The notes beneath the pieces are model-generated. The model searched no databases and was not told where the DNA came from. It was given only the letters and a program-made list of their open reading frames with translations. From Cacajao melanocephalus (Eukaryota; Chordata; Mammalia; Primates; Pitheciidae), in the NCBI GenBank assembly GCA_963573385.1, contig CAUYLG010005447.1:62001-126000 (forward strand): DNA of 64,000 bases, read 5' to 3'. Positions 1 to 12,590 of this stretch are shown here, in pieces. Both the position numbers and the translations under genes were made by a program. Numbering within the stretch: position 1 is the stretch's first letter; each line of letters begins with the position of its first letter.

Positions 1-347
1 CCTGAACCAGTGCATAGGGTCTCACATTTCCACAGCTTTGCAGATGCTGATCCCTCTGCCTGGAGCACCCTCTGTCTTCCCCTCAAACCTCTTCCTCATC
101 CCTCATGCATGTGCTCAGTTTGCCTCTGTGAGGTCTCCCTGACAACCTCAGGCGGAGGTGGCTGCTTTGGGCTGTGAATTCCCACAGTATCACACAGATA
201 CTGCTGTTCTAGCACTTGTCACAAGATACTTGAATTCCTCACTTCCGTATCTGGCTCCACAATTAGACTGCAAGTGTCTGGGGCCTGGTCTGATTCACCT
301 CCGTATCTTGAGCTCTAGTATTTGGCCTAGCCCTGGGAGCCTTGGTA

Positions 348-418
348 AATACTCACTGATTCTATTGATTGATTGATTGATTGTTTTGAGATGGAGTTTC
401 ACTACTCACTGATTCTAT
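348..418. repeat. Tandem duplication at an Alu tail, repeating the target-site sequence
   Basis: The words ACTCACTGATTCTAT, a T-rich simple repeat and GTTTTGAGATGGAGT occur twice in tandem, from about 351 and from about 404. The same target-site word recurs at 1121-1138, on the far side of the Alu cluster. It therefore marks the original target-site duplication of the oldest Alu here, plus a later local duplication of the tail junction. Confidence 0.75.
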
Positions 419-450
419 TTATTTACTTATTTACTTATTTATTTATTTAT

Positions 451-735
451 TGTTTTGAGATGGAGTCTCACTCTGTCCCCAGGCTGGAGTACAATGGCAT
501 GATCTTGGCTCACTGCAACCTTCGTCTCCTGGATTCAAGCAATTCTCCTGCCTCAGCCTCCCACGTAACTGGGATTACAGGCACAAGCTACCATGCCCAG
601 CTAATTTTTGTATTTTTAATAGAGACAAGGTTTCACCAGGTTGGTCAGGTTGGTCTTGAACTCCTGACCTTGTGATCCGCCCGGCTAGGCCTCCCAAAGT
701 GCTGTGATTACAGGTGTGAGCCACCGCGCCCGGCC
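451..735 (-). mobile_element. Alu SINE (antisense)
   Basis: This is a full-length dimeric Alu in reverse orientation. It starts from the T-rich tail and GAGATGGAGTCTCACTCTG and runs to the reversed 5' end CGCGCCCGGCC. It lies in the tail of an older Alu monomer that continues at 737-1120. Confidence 0.95.
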
Positions 736-736
736 T

Positions 737-1120
<384 letters not shown>

Positions 1121-1639
1121 AATACTCACTGATTCTATGAATGAGCTGAAACCAAACACTAACCACAAATGAAGCATTGTTATTCACATGTCCTAGTTCC
1201 CTTGGCTTTCAAGGCACTCAGACCTCCCTGTTTCATTCCTAATCTTTTTAGTTCACATACACACACACACTCACACTCATACTCACACAAGCACCCCACC
1301 CCATGGCGGCCTCTGATTTCCTACACAATTGCTGCATCCTGTCGTTTTACCCTAAAAGCAGTGCTACCATATACCTATTTTTGTCCATGTTCTCCACCCC
1401 AACGTACCTCACCACAGCTGCTGCCCTGGGGCTTCCTACACCGTGAGGCAGCCATGGAAATCGCCAAGGGCTGTGTCTCTGGATCCCAAATCTTCCCTCC
1501 CAGTGTCAACCATACTGAGATGGTTTCAGCCACCCTCTTGGCCACCCCTGGCCTCTCAGAGGGCATTTCAAGCCCAGAAAACAGAAGTCTAGCTGTCTCT
1601 AATGTCACCATTATTGATTCTAAAGAAGATTGCTTTCTT

Positions 1640-1947
1640 AGGCTGTCTTTTTTTGGGGGATGGGGGACATGTTCTCATTCAGTAGCCCAAGCTGGAGTGC
1701 AATGGCACAATCATGGCTCACCACAACAGCCTCGACCTCCTGGCTCATGGGATCCTCCCACCTCAGCCTCCTGAGTAGCTGAGACTACAGGTGTGTGCTA
1801 CCACACCCAGCTAATTTTTAAATTTTTTGTAGAGACGGGGTCTCACTATGTTGCCTAGGCTGTTCTTGAACTCCTGGGCTCAGGCAATCCTCATGCCTCG
1901 GCCTCCTGAAGTGCTGGGATTACAAGTGCGAACCACCATGCCCAGCC
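1640..1947 (-). mobile_element. Alu SINE (antisense, older)
   Basis: This is an antisense dimeric Alu with many substitutions, from the T/G-rich tail to the reversed 5' end CCCAGCC. A short imperfect duplication, GGCTGTCTT, flanks it at about 1640 and 1951. Confidence 0.92.
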
Positions 1948-2245
1948 CTGGGCTGTCTTCTTGTCTGATGGAATCCTGAGGACCAAGATGAGGCCAGTTC
2001 CCACCTCAACCCCAGAAAAGGCCTCCAGGAACACATATTCTGCCAACAGAGAGACATCAGCCTTGGCAAGGCCCCTGGACATGTCTGTGGCCTGCAGTGC
2101 CCAGACCCACTGCTGCTGGTGTTCTGTTCCTACCATGGGCTCATATATTATGCAGGAGCATGGGCAGTACCCCAGGCCTGCGTGTTGCCAGGCAAGCCGA
2201 GAGAAGGGATGATGTATGCATCCCACTTTGCCAAGGCCAGACTTC

Positions 2246-2558
2246 TTTTTCTTTTCTTTTCTGTTTTTTTTTTTTCTTGAGAAGGAGTCTCGCTCTGTCA
2301 CTCAGGCTGGAGTGCAGAGGTGCAATCTCGGCTCACGGCAACCTCTGCCTCCTGGGTTCAAGTGATTCTTCTGCCTCAGCCTCCCAGATAGCTGGGATTA
2401 CAGGTGTGTGCCACCACGCCTGGCTAATTTTTGTATTTTTAGTAGAGACAGGGTTTCACCATATTGGCCAGGCTGGTCTCGAACTCCTGACCTTGTGATC
2501 CACCTGCCTTGGCCTCCCAAAGTGCTGGGATTGCAGACGTGAGCTACTGTGCCAGGCC
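2246..2558 (-). mobile_element. Alu SINE (antisense)
   Basis: The T-rich tail (2246-2278, TTTTC repeats) is followed by GAGAAGGAGTCTCGCTCTG and a complete reversed Alu ending GCCAGGCC. Confidence 0.95.
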
Positions 2559-3120
2559 CAAGACCCACATCTATCTACATCACATCGTTTGCTGGGGGAA
2601 GAGAAACTGACTTCACAATAGCCAGCTAACCTCAAGGTCTCCTCTCCCTAAAGTTGGAAGCTGGAGAAGTCAGATGGTACCACAGGTAGTTTCGCACTTC
2701 CCTTGGAAAAGGGAAGACAAGATTGTATACTCCCAACCATCATGGTGGGAGATCAGAGATGCAGAGAAGTCCCAGAAGATGAAAGAGGCTTTAGCAGGCA
2801 TGGGCGTGGGAAGGGACCTGGGAGTTCTGATTGGGATCTAATACTTTCAGCTGCCTCCAATGGACATCCAATGATATCATCTCCCAGAGATTATGAAGAG
2901 TTTCACCAGCCTCCTTAGTATGAAAATCAAAGGCCCATGTTTAGGTAATTACCCTGGGGGTATAAAGAAGCCGAGCTAGAGCTCGTGTCAATAGAGGCTT
3001 CTCTGCAGACCTTATCTTACTTAATCCTCACAGGATGTGTGAGTGGCAGAAACAATTATTTCCATTTTATAGGCTGGAAATAATAATGACCCAGTTGAAA
3101 ACAAAATGAAAAAAACCTTT

Positions 3121-3440
<320 letters not shown>

Positions 3441-3443
3441 AGG

Positions 3444-3611
3444 CAGTATTCATGCCTATAATCCCAGCACTTTGGGAAGCTGAAGTGGAAGGATCCTTTG
3501 AGCCCAGGAGTTTGAGACCAGCCTCAGAAACATAGTGAACCCCATCTCTACAAAGAAAAGAGAGAAAGAAAGAGACAGAGAATGAGAGAGAGAGAGAGAA
3601 AGAAAGAAAAA

Positions 3612-3676
<65 letters not shown>

Positions 3677-3750
3677 TAGCCAGGGATGTTGGCTAATTTT
3701 TGCGTGCATCTATGGTCCAGCTGCTTGAGAAGCTGAGGCGGAAGAATCTC
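3444..3750 (+). mobile_element. Alu SINE with expanded middle tract, cut by L1
   Basis: The left arm (ATGCCTATAATCCCAGCAC) reaches the middle A-rich linker, which has expanded into a 120-nt GAAA/GA purine tract. The right arm resumes at about 3672 (GATTAGCCAGGGATG) and stops at GAAGAATCTC, where the antisense L1 begins. The rest of the right arm is not found beyond the L1, so the end was lost. Confidence 0.88.
3551..3671 (+). repeat. (GAAA)n / (GA)n polypurine microsatellite
   Basis: There are about 120 nt of almost pure purines on the + strand, first mixed GA/GAAA and then about 15 GAAA units. It lies within the middle linker of an Alu. Confidence 0.95.
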
Positions 3751-6101
3751 TTTTTTTTCTTTAGCTTTTTAAAAAATATATATTATATATTTTATTGCAC
3801 TTTAGGTTCTGGGGTACATGTGAAGAACATGCAGGATTGTTGCATAGGTATATACATGGCAATGTGGTTTGCTGCCTACATCCCCATCACCTATATCTGG
3901 CATTTCTCCCCAGTTATCCCTCCCCAACTCCCTACCCTTCGCTGTCCCTTCCCTAGTCCCCCCCAACAGACCCCAGTGTGTGATGCTCCCCTCCCTGTCT
4001 CCATGTATTCTCATTGTTCAACAACCGCCTATGAGTGAGAACATGTGGTGTTTGATTTTCTGTTCTTGTGTCAGATTGCTGAGAATGATGGTTTCCAGGT
4101 TTATCCATGTCCCTACAAAGGACATGAACTCATTATTTTTTTATTTATTTTTACTTTTTTAACTTAAAAAAAAAATAAGATGGGGTTTCACCATGTTGGT
4201 CAGGCTGGTCTTGAACTCCCGACCTCAGGTGATCCGCCCGCCTTGGCCTCCGAAGTGCTTGGATTACAGGTGTGAGTCACCACGCCTGGCCGAACTCATC
4301 ATTTTTTATGGTTGCATAGTATTCCGTGGTGTATATGTGCCACATTTTCCCTATCACTGATGGGCATTTGGATTGGTTCCAGGTCTTTGCTATTGTAAAC
4401 AATGCCACAATGAACATATGTGTGCATGTGTCTTTATAATAGAACGATTTATAATACTTTGGATATATACCCAGTAATGAGATTGCTGGGTCAAATGGAA
4501 TTTCTATTTCTAGGTCCTTGAGGAATCGCCACACTGTCTTCCACAATGGTTGAACTAATTTACATTCCCACCAACAGTGTAAAAGTGTCCCTATTTCTCC
4601 ACATCCTCTCCAGCATCTGTTGTCTCCAGATTTTTTAATAATCGCCATTCTAACTGGCGTGAGGTGGTATCTCAATGTGATTTTGATTTGCATTTCTCTA
4701 ATGACCGGTGATGATGAGGATTTTTTCATATGTTTGTTGGCCTCGTATATGTCTTCTTTTGAAAAGTGTCTGTTCATATCCTTAGCCCACTTTTGAATGG
4801 GTTTGTTTTTTTCTTGTAAATCTGTTTTAGTTCTTTGTAGATTCTGGATATTAACTCTTTGTCAGATGGGTAGATTGCAAAAATTTTTTCCCATTCTGTT
4901 GGTTGCCGGTTCACTCTAATGATTGTTTCTTTTGCTGTGCAGAAGCTCTGGAGTTTAATTAGATCCCATTTGTCTATTTTGGCTTTTGTTGCCAATGTTT
5001 TCGGTGTTTTGGTCATGCAGTCCTTGCCTATGCCTATGTCCTGAATGGTTTTGCCTAGGTTTTCTTCTAGGGTTTTTATGGTGTTAGGTCTTATGTTTAA
5101 GTCTTGAATCCATCTGGAGTTAATTTGAGTGTAAGGTGTCAGGAAGGGGTCCAGTTTCTGCTTTCTGCACATGGCTAGCCAGTTTTCCCAACACCATTTA
5201 TTAAACAAGGACTCCTTTTCCCATTGCTTGTTTTTGTCAGGTTTGTCAAAGATCGGATGGTTGTAGATATGTTGTGTTGCCTCTGAAGCCTCTGTTTTGT
5301 TCTATGGGTCTATATCTCTGTTTTGGTACCAGTACTATGCTGTTTTGCTTACTGTAGCCTTGTAGTATAGTTTGAAGTCCGGTAATGTGATGCCTCCTGC
5401 TTTGTTCTTTTTGCTTCGAATTGACTTGGCTATGCGGGCTCTGTTTTGGTTCCATATGAAGTTTAAGATAGTTTTTTCCAGTTCTGTGAAGAAGGTCGTT
5501 GGTATTTTGATGGGGATAGTGTTGAATCTGTAAATTACTTTGGGCAGTATGGCCATTTTCACGATATTGATTCTTCCTAACCATGAACATGGAATGTTTC
5601 TCCATCTATTTGTGTCCTCTCTTATTTCGTTGAGCAGTGATTTGTAGTTCTCCTTGAAGAAGTCCTTTATGTTTCTTGTTAGTTGTATTCCTAGGTATTT
5701 TATTCTCTTTGTAGCAATTGTGAATGGCAGTTCATTCTTGATTTGGCTCTCTTTAAGTCTGTTACTGGTGTATAGGAATGCTTGTGATTTTTGCACATTG
5801 ATTTTGTATCCTGAGGCTTTGCTGAAGTTGCTTATCAGTTTCAGGAGATTTGGGGCTGAGATGATGGGGTCTTGTAAATATACAATCATGTTGTCTGCAA
5901 ATAGAGACAATTTGACTTCCTCCTTTCCTATTTGAATACTCTTTATTTCTTTTTCTTGTCTGATTGCTATGGCTAAAACTTCCAATACTATATTGAATAG
6001 GAGTGGTGAGAGAGGGCAACCTTGTCTCATGCCAGATTTCAAAGGGAATGCTTCCAGTTTTTGCCCATTCAGTATGATATTGGCTGTTGCTTTGTCATGT
6101 C
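3751..6101 (-). mobile_element. L1 LINE, 5'-truncated, lineage-type 3' UTR
   Basis: Antisense L1 covering the 3' UTR (3781-4080) and the C-terminal half of ORF2. Reading the minus strand gives reverse-transcriptase text ([17 protein letters not shown], then FADNMIVYL, where FADD is usual) and downstream ORF2 text ([27 protein letters not shown]). ORF2 is broken by frameshifts and by an Alu monomer at 4138-4291. The 3' UTR (CATCACCTATATCTGGCATT) is shared with the L1 at 17183 but not with the one at 61517. It is not functional. Confidence 0.95.
4138..4291 (-). mobile_element. Alu left-monomer insertion inside L1
   Basis: In reverse this reads GGCCAGGCGTGGTGACTCAC through GTGAAACCCCATCTTA into a T/A-rich tail, so only the Alu left arm is present. 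The L1 word GAACTCAT(T/C)A occurs on both sides (4126-4135 and 4292-4301) as a target-site duplication, showing retrotransposition after the L1 had landed. Confidence 0.9.
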
Positions 6102-6621
6102 TTTGTTTTCTCGTCTCTCAGGCTTGTTTCTGTATCTTCCTTTCTATGAAATTTTCTACAGCTGTTTGTCAAGACTCCTAAGACCTAATTGCAGACACAC
6201 TCTGACTCGGAATGAGCTCCTGGCCAGGAGCCTGTGTTACCCAGAGTTGCAGAGGCCAGAGGCTCCTCTGGCCCACAGTCACTACTGGCTAGCTTGTCAA
6301 GGCCCAGACTTTGCCTAGAATTCCCCCCAGATGGCAGCTCTTCGTTGTCACCTTCACCTGCCCATCCCTTCAGTATTCAAACCACCATCACCCACACTTG
6401 GACCTGACTGGGAAATTCTGCACGGCCCCAAAGTATCTAAACGGGATTTTTCAATTTGCCTTTCTCAAATACCACATTTTGATACATTATATCTCTTCCT
6501 TAGAGTCTAGAAGCATGTGGTGCTAGAATATTCACTTCAAATTACACTGATGGGGATTTTGAAGGGAAGAATGTTTTCATAGTGTGGCAGGTATGTGCCC
6601 ATAAACTCAGATGTGCTAGAA

Positions 6622-7812
6622 ATATCTTTCTTTCTTTATTTTTCAAAAAAAAAATTATTTTCATAGGTTATTTGGGAACAAGTGGTGTTTGGTTACATGA
6701 GTAAGTTCTTTAGTGGTGATTTGTGAGCTTTTGGTGCACCCATAACCCGAGCAGTATACACTGTGCCCAATTTGTAATCTTTTATCCCTTATGCCCTTCC
6801 CACCCTTTCCCCTCGAGTCTGCAAAGTCCACTGTGTTATTCTTATGCCTTTGCATCCTCATAGCTTAGCTGCCACTTATAAGTGAAAACATATGATATTT
6901 GATTTTCCATTCCTGAGTTACTTCACTTTGAATAGTAGTCTCCAATCTCATCCAGGTTGCTGTGACTGCCCTTCATTCATTCCTTTTGATGGCTGAGTAG
7001 TATTCCATCATACACATGTATACCACAGTTTCTTTATTCATTCATTCATTGATGAGTATTTGGATTGGTTCCACATTTTTGCAATTGTGAATTGTGCTGC
7101 TATAAACATGTGTGTGCAAGTATCTCTTTTGTATAACAACTTCTTTTCCTCTGGGTAGTCACCCAGTAGTGGGATTGCTGGATCAAATGGTAGTTCTACT
7201 TTTAGTTCTTTAAGGAAGCTCCACACTATTTTCCATAGTGGTTGTACTAGTTTACATTCCCAACAGCAGTGTAGAAGTGTTCCCTGTTCACTGCATCCAC
7301 ACCAACATCTACTGTTTTCTGATTTTTTTTATTATGGTCATTCTTGCAGGAGTAAGATGGTATCGCATTGTGGTTTTGATTTGCATTTTCCTGATCATTA
7401 ATGATGTTGAGCATTGTTTCATATGCTTCATATGTTTGTCAGCCTTTTGTATATCTTCTTTTGAGAATTGTCTATTCATGTCTTTAGCCCAGTTTTTGAA
7501 GGGATTGTTTGTTTTTTTCTTGCTAATTTGTTTGAGTTCATTGCAAATTCTGGATATCAGATGTATAGTCTTTTGTCAGATGTATAGTCCTTTGTCAGAT
7601 TATAAACTGTGAAGAATTTCTCCCACTCTGTGGGTTGTCTGTTTATTCTGCTGACTGTTCCTTTTGCCATGCAGAAGCTCTTTGGTTTAATTAAGTTTCA
7701 GCTATTTATCTTTGTTTTTATTGCATTTGCGTTTGGATTCTTGGTCATGAAATCCTTGCCTAAGCCAATGTCTAGAAGAGTTTCTTCTGATGTGAAATAT
7801 CTCTATTTCTTT
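6622..7812 (-). mobile_element. L1 LINE, older primate subfamily, 5'-truncated
   Basis: The antisense 3' UTR (GTGGTGTTTGGTTACATGAG, GTGCACCCATAACCCGAGC) is followed by ORF2 C-terminal sequence. Minus strand translation near 7226-7038 gives [20 protein letters not shown] and [20 protein letters not shown]. The 3' UTR looks L1PB/L1MA-like. Confidence 0.9.
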
Positions 7813-8293
7813 CTAATCAAACTTATTACTGATTGTGAGTTCTCCATCCCACCTAATCTAATCTCAGCTGTTCTTGGGGCTTCCCTGTCAACCTCCAAGC
7901 CCAGGTCAACACCAAGGCTTTGGGAAGAGCTGGAGAACAGATGGGAGGTCCTGTCTTTTGTCATCTTCCCACACGGAGTATAGCTGAGAACATCGTCCTT
8001 GTGCTCATAGTTCCTGAAGATATGAGGACTCTCAGCTCTCACTTTGGGAACAATGAAATCAGTGTCCATGTACCTGCCATTGTGGACAGCTCACTCTGCT
8101 TCCCTGCCAAAGGTCTCCCAAGAAGATGGCAGAACCACCTTCTTAGAGACTCACAGACTTCCTCCTGTTCTCACTCCTTGACCCAATATCTTTTTAGTCA
8201 GACAGAAAACCCTTTCTCCAGCCAAGCCTGCCCTCTTCAGTGGGTTGAGGCTTTTGGAAATAAAAGGCAGGAAGCCATGAAGGTGCCTATGCA

Positions 8294-8327
8294 TCCTAAA
8301 TCTGAGGAAATATCGAATTTACAGATA
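8294..8327 (+). repeat. Imperfect direct repeat, copy 1 (mate at 9514-9547)
   Basis: CCTAAATCTGAGGAAATAT is identical in both copies. The flanking bases are similar for about 34 bp in total. The copies are 1.2 kb apart, and the sequence between them is not a repeat I recognise. Confidence 0.7.
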
Positions 8328-9936
8328 GCCTCTATTCTGATGTCCATCAATATAAATTGGTTTGGTGTGTTCTTGAATTTTATACAATTTGTACTCCCTC
8401 TCTGTAAAGTCATATTTTAAAATATTGTACTTAATTTTTAGTACTTAATTACTAACGACGCTTACTTCATAATAAATAATTATTGATACTGATCGTCTCA
8501 AACACAAACCTTTCATTATTTGTATAGCATTCATGACAAAATCTGAATGTGTTATGATTTTATTTGCTATAAACATTATAAATATAGTCATAACATTTTA
8601 ATCCATATGTCATCATTCTTATCCATGATGAAAATTTCCATTTGAAATATTTTCTGATAGAGCAAAAATATAAACTGACAGTAATTTTAGACCTTTTCTT
8701 CTGAAATGGAAGAACCAAATTGAAATGTTTTCTTTGGTGAAACAACCAGGCATAATTTCCACTTCAGGCTAAACTAGATATATTGTACAGTAATAAACAT
8801 TTTTGAAAAATGCTTTTAAGTCCTGCTATTTATTGTTAAAGAATATAAATGTTTAAACGTATTATAAATTTAACTTGCAAGTACATTGCTGCCAAGTTTG
8901 GGTACATCTCAAGCTCCAACAGAACCATTATATTATAGAATAATAGACAATGTTTTTTGGAAAGTTCTACTGAAAGAAAAATGATGCAAAAGTTATAAGA
9001 AACATCATTTGATAAAATTCAATTAGTGCTATAGATTGCTCAGCAAAACTGTTAGAGCATATTTACTGGAATGACTTACCACTAATAATGATAAGTTTAG
9101 TAGTAATAGTAATAGTAATAGTGATCTTGGCTCGTCCATAGGTAACTTAGGAACAGTAATGGTGAGAACTCATGTTACATTGGGTATCTACCTTTTCCAG
9201 CTCAAGGAATTTCATTAAATCTGCCACCAGGGCAAACAGCAGAAATGAAGGTGCTCTTAAATTGGCGGAAATTATCATTTCAGATAACCACAAGAGGTTG
9301 AGGCAGCTGGGGAGGAACAGATCTTGGAAGCAGACCCATTCATAATGGTGGGTCCAGCACAGTGAGACAGACCCAGACAGGGCTGGAAGACATCTGATTC
9401 AGCATCAGAACATGATGCCAAGGAGTTATGGGGATGTTTAAAATCTTATTAAGATTAAAAGTTATCAAAATTTAAAACTTTTAAAAATTGAGCTGTGTCA
9501 TACAATAATGGCACCCTAAATCTGAGGAAATATACAATTTACACATATTTCTATTTCACCCTGGCCTTTATTATAAAATTCTGGTTTAATTGTTTCACCG
9601 AGGCCTCAGCAGTGCCGCGTAAGTTCACATCTGACGCAGGATAACTCACTCAGCACCCCCAGTCCCAGCCCTACAAAGTGGTGGTAGGGTAAATGATAAG
9701 GCTATGATGAACTTCCATGTTCTTCTCCCTCTGTAGAGAAGATCCTTCATGGAAGGAACCTTACTCCCTGACTCCTTATCTTTAAGAAGACGACAACCTA
9801 GCAAAAGTAAGACACCATCTGAGTAGTGCTTCATAACAAGCCAACATAGGATCAAGTGAAAGGTCTGAAAATATGGAATATATGGGTATAGAGAAATATG
9901 TGTTTGCCAAATGCTGTATTTACCTATCTTGTTTGT

Positions 9937-10473
9937 TAGGGGTCCCCAACCTTTACCAGTCTGTGGCCTATTAGGAACTTCCCCAACTGTTACCAGCCCA
10001 TGGCCTGTTAGGAACTGGGTCACAGAGCAGGAGGTGAGCAGTGGGCAAGCAAGCAAAGCTTCATCTATATTTACAGCCACTCCCCATCATTTAACATTAC
10101 TGCCTGAGCTCCACCTCCCATCAGATCAGCATTGGCATTAGATTCTCATAGGAGCATTAACCTTATTGTGAATTGCATATGCAAGGGATTTAGGTTGCAC
10201 GCTCCTTATGAGAATCCAGTGCCTGATGATCTGTCACTGTTTCCCATCACCCCCATATGGGACCATCTAGTTAGAGAAAAACAAGTTCAGAGCTCCCACT
10301 GATTCTACATTATGGTGAGTTGTATAATTATTTTATCACATATTACAATGTAATAATAATAGAAATAAAGTTGGTTTCGATGAATCATCCCAAAACCACC
10401 CCCCACCCCTCATCTGTGAAAATTTGTCTTCCACGAAACCAGTCCCTGGTGCCAAAAAGGTTGGGGCCTGCTG
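9937..10473 (+). mobile_element. Tigger-family DNA transposon (non-autonomous, Tigger3-like)
   Basis: The ends are GGGGTCCCCAACC and, inverted, GGTTGGGGCCTGCTG. The interior contains phrases typical of this human MITE family (TGGCCTGTTAGGAACTGGG, AGGAGGTGAGCAGTGGGC, CACGAAACCAGTCCCTGG). The exact subfamily is from memory. It has no transposase ORF. Confidence 0.85.
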
Positions 10474-10559
10474 TTGTTCATTGTCCAGTTTCCCACTGGA
10501 CCCATAAGTCCCACAGGACCACATAAGTCCTATGAGGTCAGCTTATTCATCTGCTACAT

Positions 10560-10612
10560 TCCCATGACATGCACATAATAGGTATTCAATAAACATTTGC
10601 TGGATGAAGATA
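10560..10612 (+). repeat. L2/MIR-type 3' end fragment
   Basis: The tail CACATAATAGGTATTCAATAAACATTTGCTGGATGAA matches the usual L2/MIR terminus in outline; it is short and diverged. Confidence 0.55.
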
Positions 10613-10805
10613 AAATAAAATACAAGATCATGGAAAAAGGCTAGACTTCATCTCAAGAGGACACCAGACCAGAAAGGTAGACGGCACCGAGCGAATATAC
10701 ACACAGTAACATAGCAATTGCTTCTGCCTCAGGTTAATCCTAAGGACAACTGGGAGAGCCAAGCAGGCAAGCAACTATTATTAGGAGAGTGTTTCCAAGG
10801 CTGAG

Positions 10806-11130
10806 TCAGGGACAGACAAACAATAGACAAAAAGTAACAAAGCTAAAAGTTGGTGCCTTTGAAAAGCTCAGCACAACTGACATACCTATACCACTAGCTA
10901 GACTGACCATGAAAAAAGAATGAGAACACAAATTATCAATATCTGACAATAAGAAATGGATGATCACTACAAACCCAATATTCATTAAAAGAATGAAAAA
11001 TATGAACACCTTTATGCTAACAAATTTGACAACCTAGTTGAAATGGATGAATTCCTCAAAAACACAACTCACCAAAACTGACAAAAATGAAAAAGGAAAT
11101 CTGTATAGCCCTATATCTATGATGAAGGAC
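10806..11130 (+). mobile_element. L1M ORF2 fragment (sense)
   Basis: The sequence reads like the linker between endonuclease and reverse transcriptase of old L1 ORF2 (CTAGCTAGACTGACCATGAA, GAAATGGATGAATTCCTC). It is heavily decayed. Confidence 0.8.
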
Positions 11131-11859
11131 AAGAACAGGCTAAAAGTCCAAGAATCAGGGAGAGGTAGAGCTTGTGCCACAAGTAGCTAGGGGGCCAGCC
11201 AAGTCTCAGGTCTCAGGAATAGAAAGAAAATAGACTTTGAGGCATCATGTAGCAGGAATCCCATCGGCAAAAAAGAAAAAAAACTGGGCACAAAGTTAGA
11301 GTCAGATTCTTGAGATTGAGCTGCAATCTAAAAGATAAGGCAGGAGCTTCTTAAACACTCAGTTTCTAAATGTTTAACTGTGTTTTTTTGAAAGAGTATC
11401 CAGGCTGAGCCTAATAGGAGGTGTAGGAAGTGGCAAACAGTCTTAGTTAAGGGGTTAGCAGGCTGTCTAGGCTGGGACAATTGGAGAGTTCTATTTAATA
11501 GGAGATGGAATAGGGCACTGAATTCACATACTAACCTTTTATCTATTTATTTTTAATATTTTTAATTTATCATTTATTTATGTTGTAAACTTGCCTGCTA
11601 AGCTTTTTATTATTTATTTATTGTTCTAGTGTTTCTGGCCCAAGTTCCAGAGTCCTCCTGGACTCCGCTCTTTCCCTCACATGCCACATGCTTTCTGTCA
11701 GAAAATCCTGGAATTGCTTAGTCATGATAACATGAATCTGACATCTTACCCCTACCACTTTCCAATTTAAGACCACATTATTTTTTTCCTGGATTACTGC
11801 TGTAGATTCCTAAGAAATGTTCCTGTTTGTACCCTAAATTTTGTCTTAACGGAGGAATC

Positions 11860-12290
11860 AGTGAGGTCATTTGAAAATGTAAGTTAGTTCATGTCACTCC
11901 TCTGCTTAAATCTCTATGCTTAAAATTCCCCTTCAAAAGAATCTCAAATCCTTACCCCACACAGCCCAAGGTGATCTGGCCCCACAGACCCCTCTGACCT
12001 GCCCTCTTACTGCTCCCCTACTCACTCCACTCCAACCACACAGGCCTCTGTGTCACTCTGCGAATATGCCTTGTACATGATAATGATCACCTCAGGGTCA
12101 TTGTGCTTGTGTCCCTTCTTCCTGGGATGATTGCCACCTAGAAAGACGCATGTTTACCTTCATCATCTGTTAAGATCTACCTTCAAATGTCCCCTTCTCA
12201 GTGAAGCTTCCCTTGACCAGCCTGTATTCCCAGTGCCTACAACCAATATGCATGCAACAGGTGATCAATAAGTATTTTCTAAGGAATGGC
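11860..12290 (+). repeat. L2 LINE 3' fragment (sense)
   Basis: This is a diverged L2 3' region: CAAGGTGATCTGGCCCC, AATGTCCCCTTCTCAGTGA, CTTCCCTTGACCAGCCT, and the terminal CAACAGGTGATCAATAAGTA. Confidence 0.75.
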
Positions 12291-12367
12291 TAGAATGAAT
12301 GAATGCCTTAAGACCACAAAAAGAAGGAAACTGATAACACCTGGGTCCCCTGAAGACCAGAAAGGTG

Positions 12368-12590
12368 GGCCAGGTGCAGTGGCTCATGGCTGTGATCCCA
12401 GCACTTTGGGAGGCTGAGGTGGTCGGACTGCTTGAGCTCAGGAGTTCAAGACCAACCTGGGCAAGATATTGAGACTCCATTTTTACTAAAATTTTTTTTA
12501 CAAACTAGCTAGGCATGATCACATCACTGCACTCCATCCTGGGCAACAGAGCAAGACTGTCTCAATAAGGAAAAGAAAAAAACAAACCAA
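12368..12590 (+). mobile_element. Alu SINE with internal deletion (sense)
   Basis: The left arm is complete. The right arm jumps from AAACTAGCTAGGCATG straight to ATCACATCACTGCACTCC, so about 70 bp is lost. A perfect 15-bp target-site duplication, AAGACCAGAAAGGTG, sits at 12353-12367 and 12591-12605. Confidence 0.95.

Noticed and set aside
1169..1774. 201-codon + strand ORF
   Set aside because: It runs from unique sequence straight into an antisense Alu, has no homology I recognise and no splice or promoter context. Treated as chance.
5335..6042. 235-codon reverse-transcriptase-like ORF on the minus strand
   Set aside because: It is L1 ORF2 in a 5'-truncated, frameshifted insertion with no promoter or ORF1, so it is annotated as mobile element rather than an active gene.
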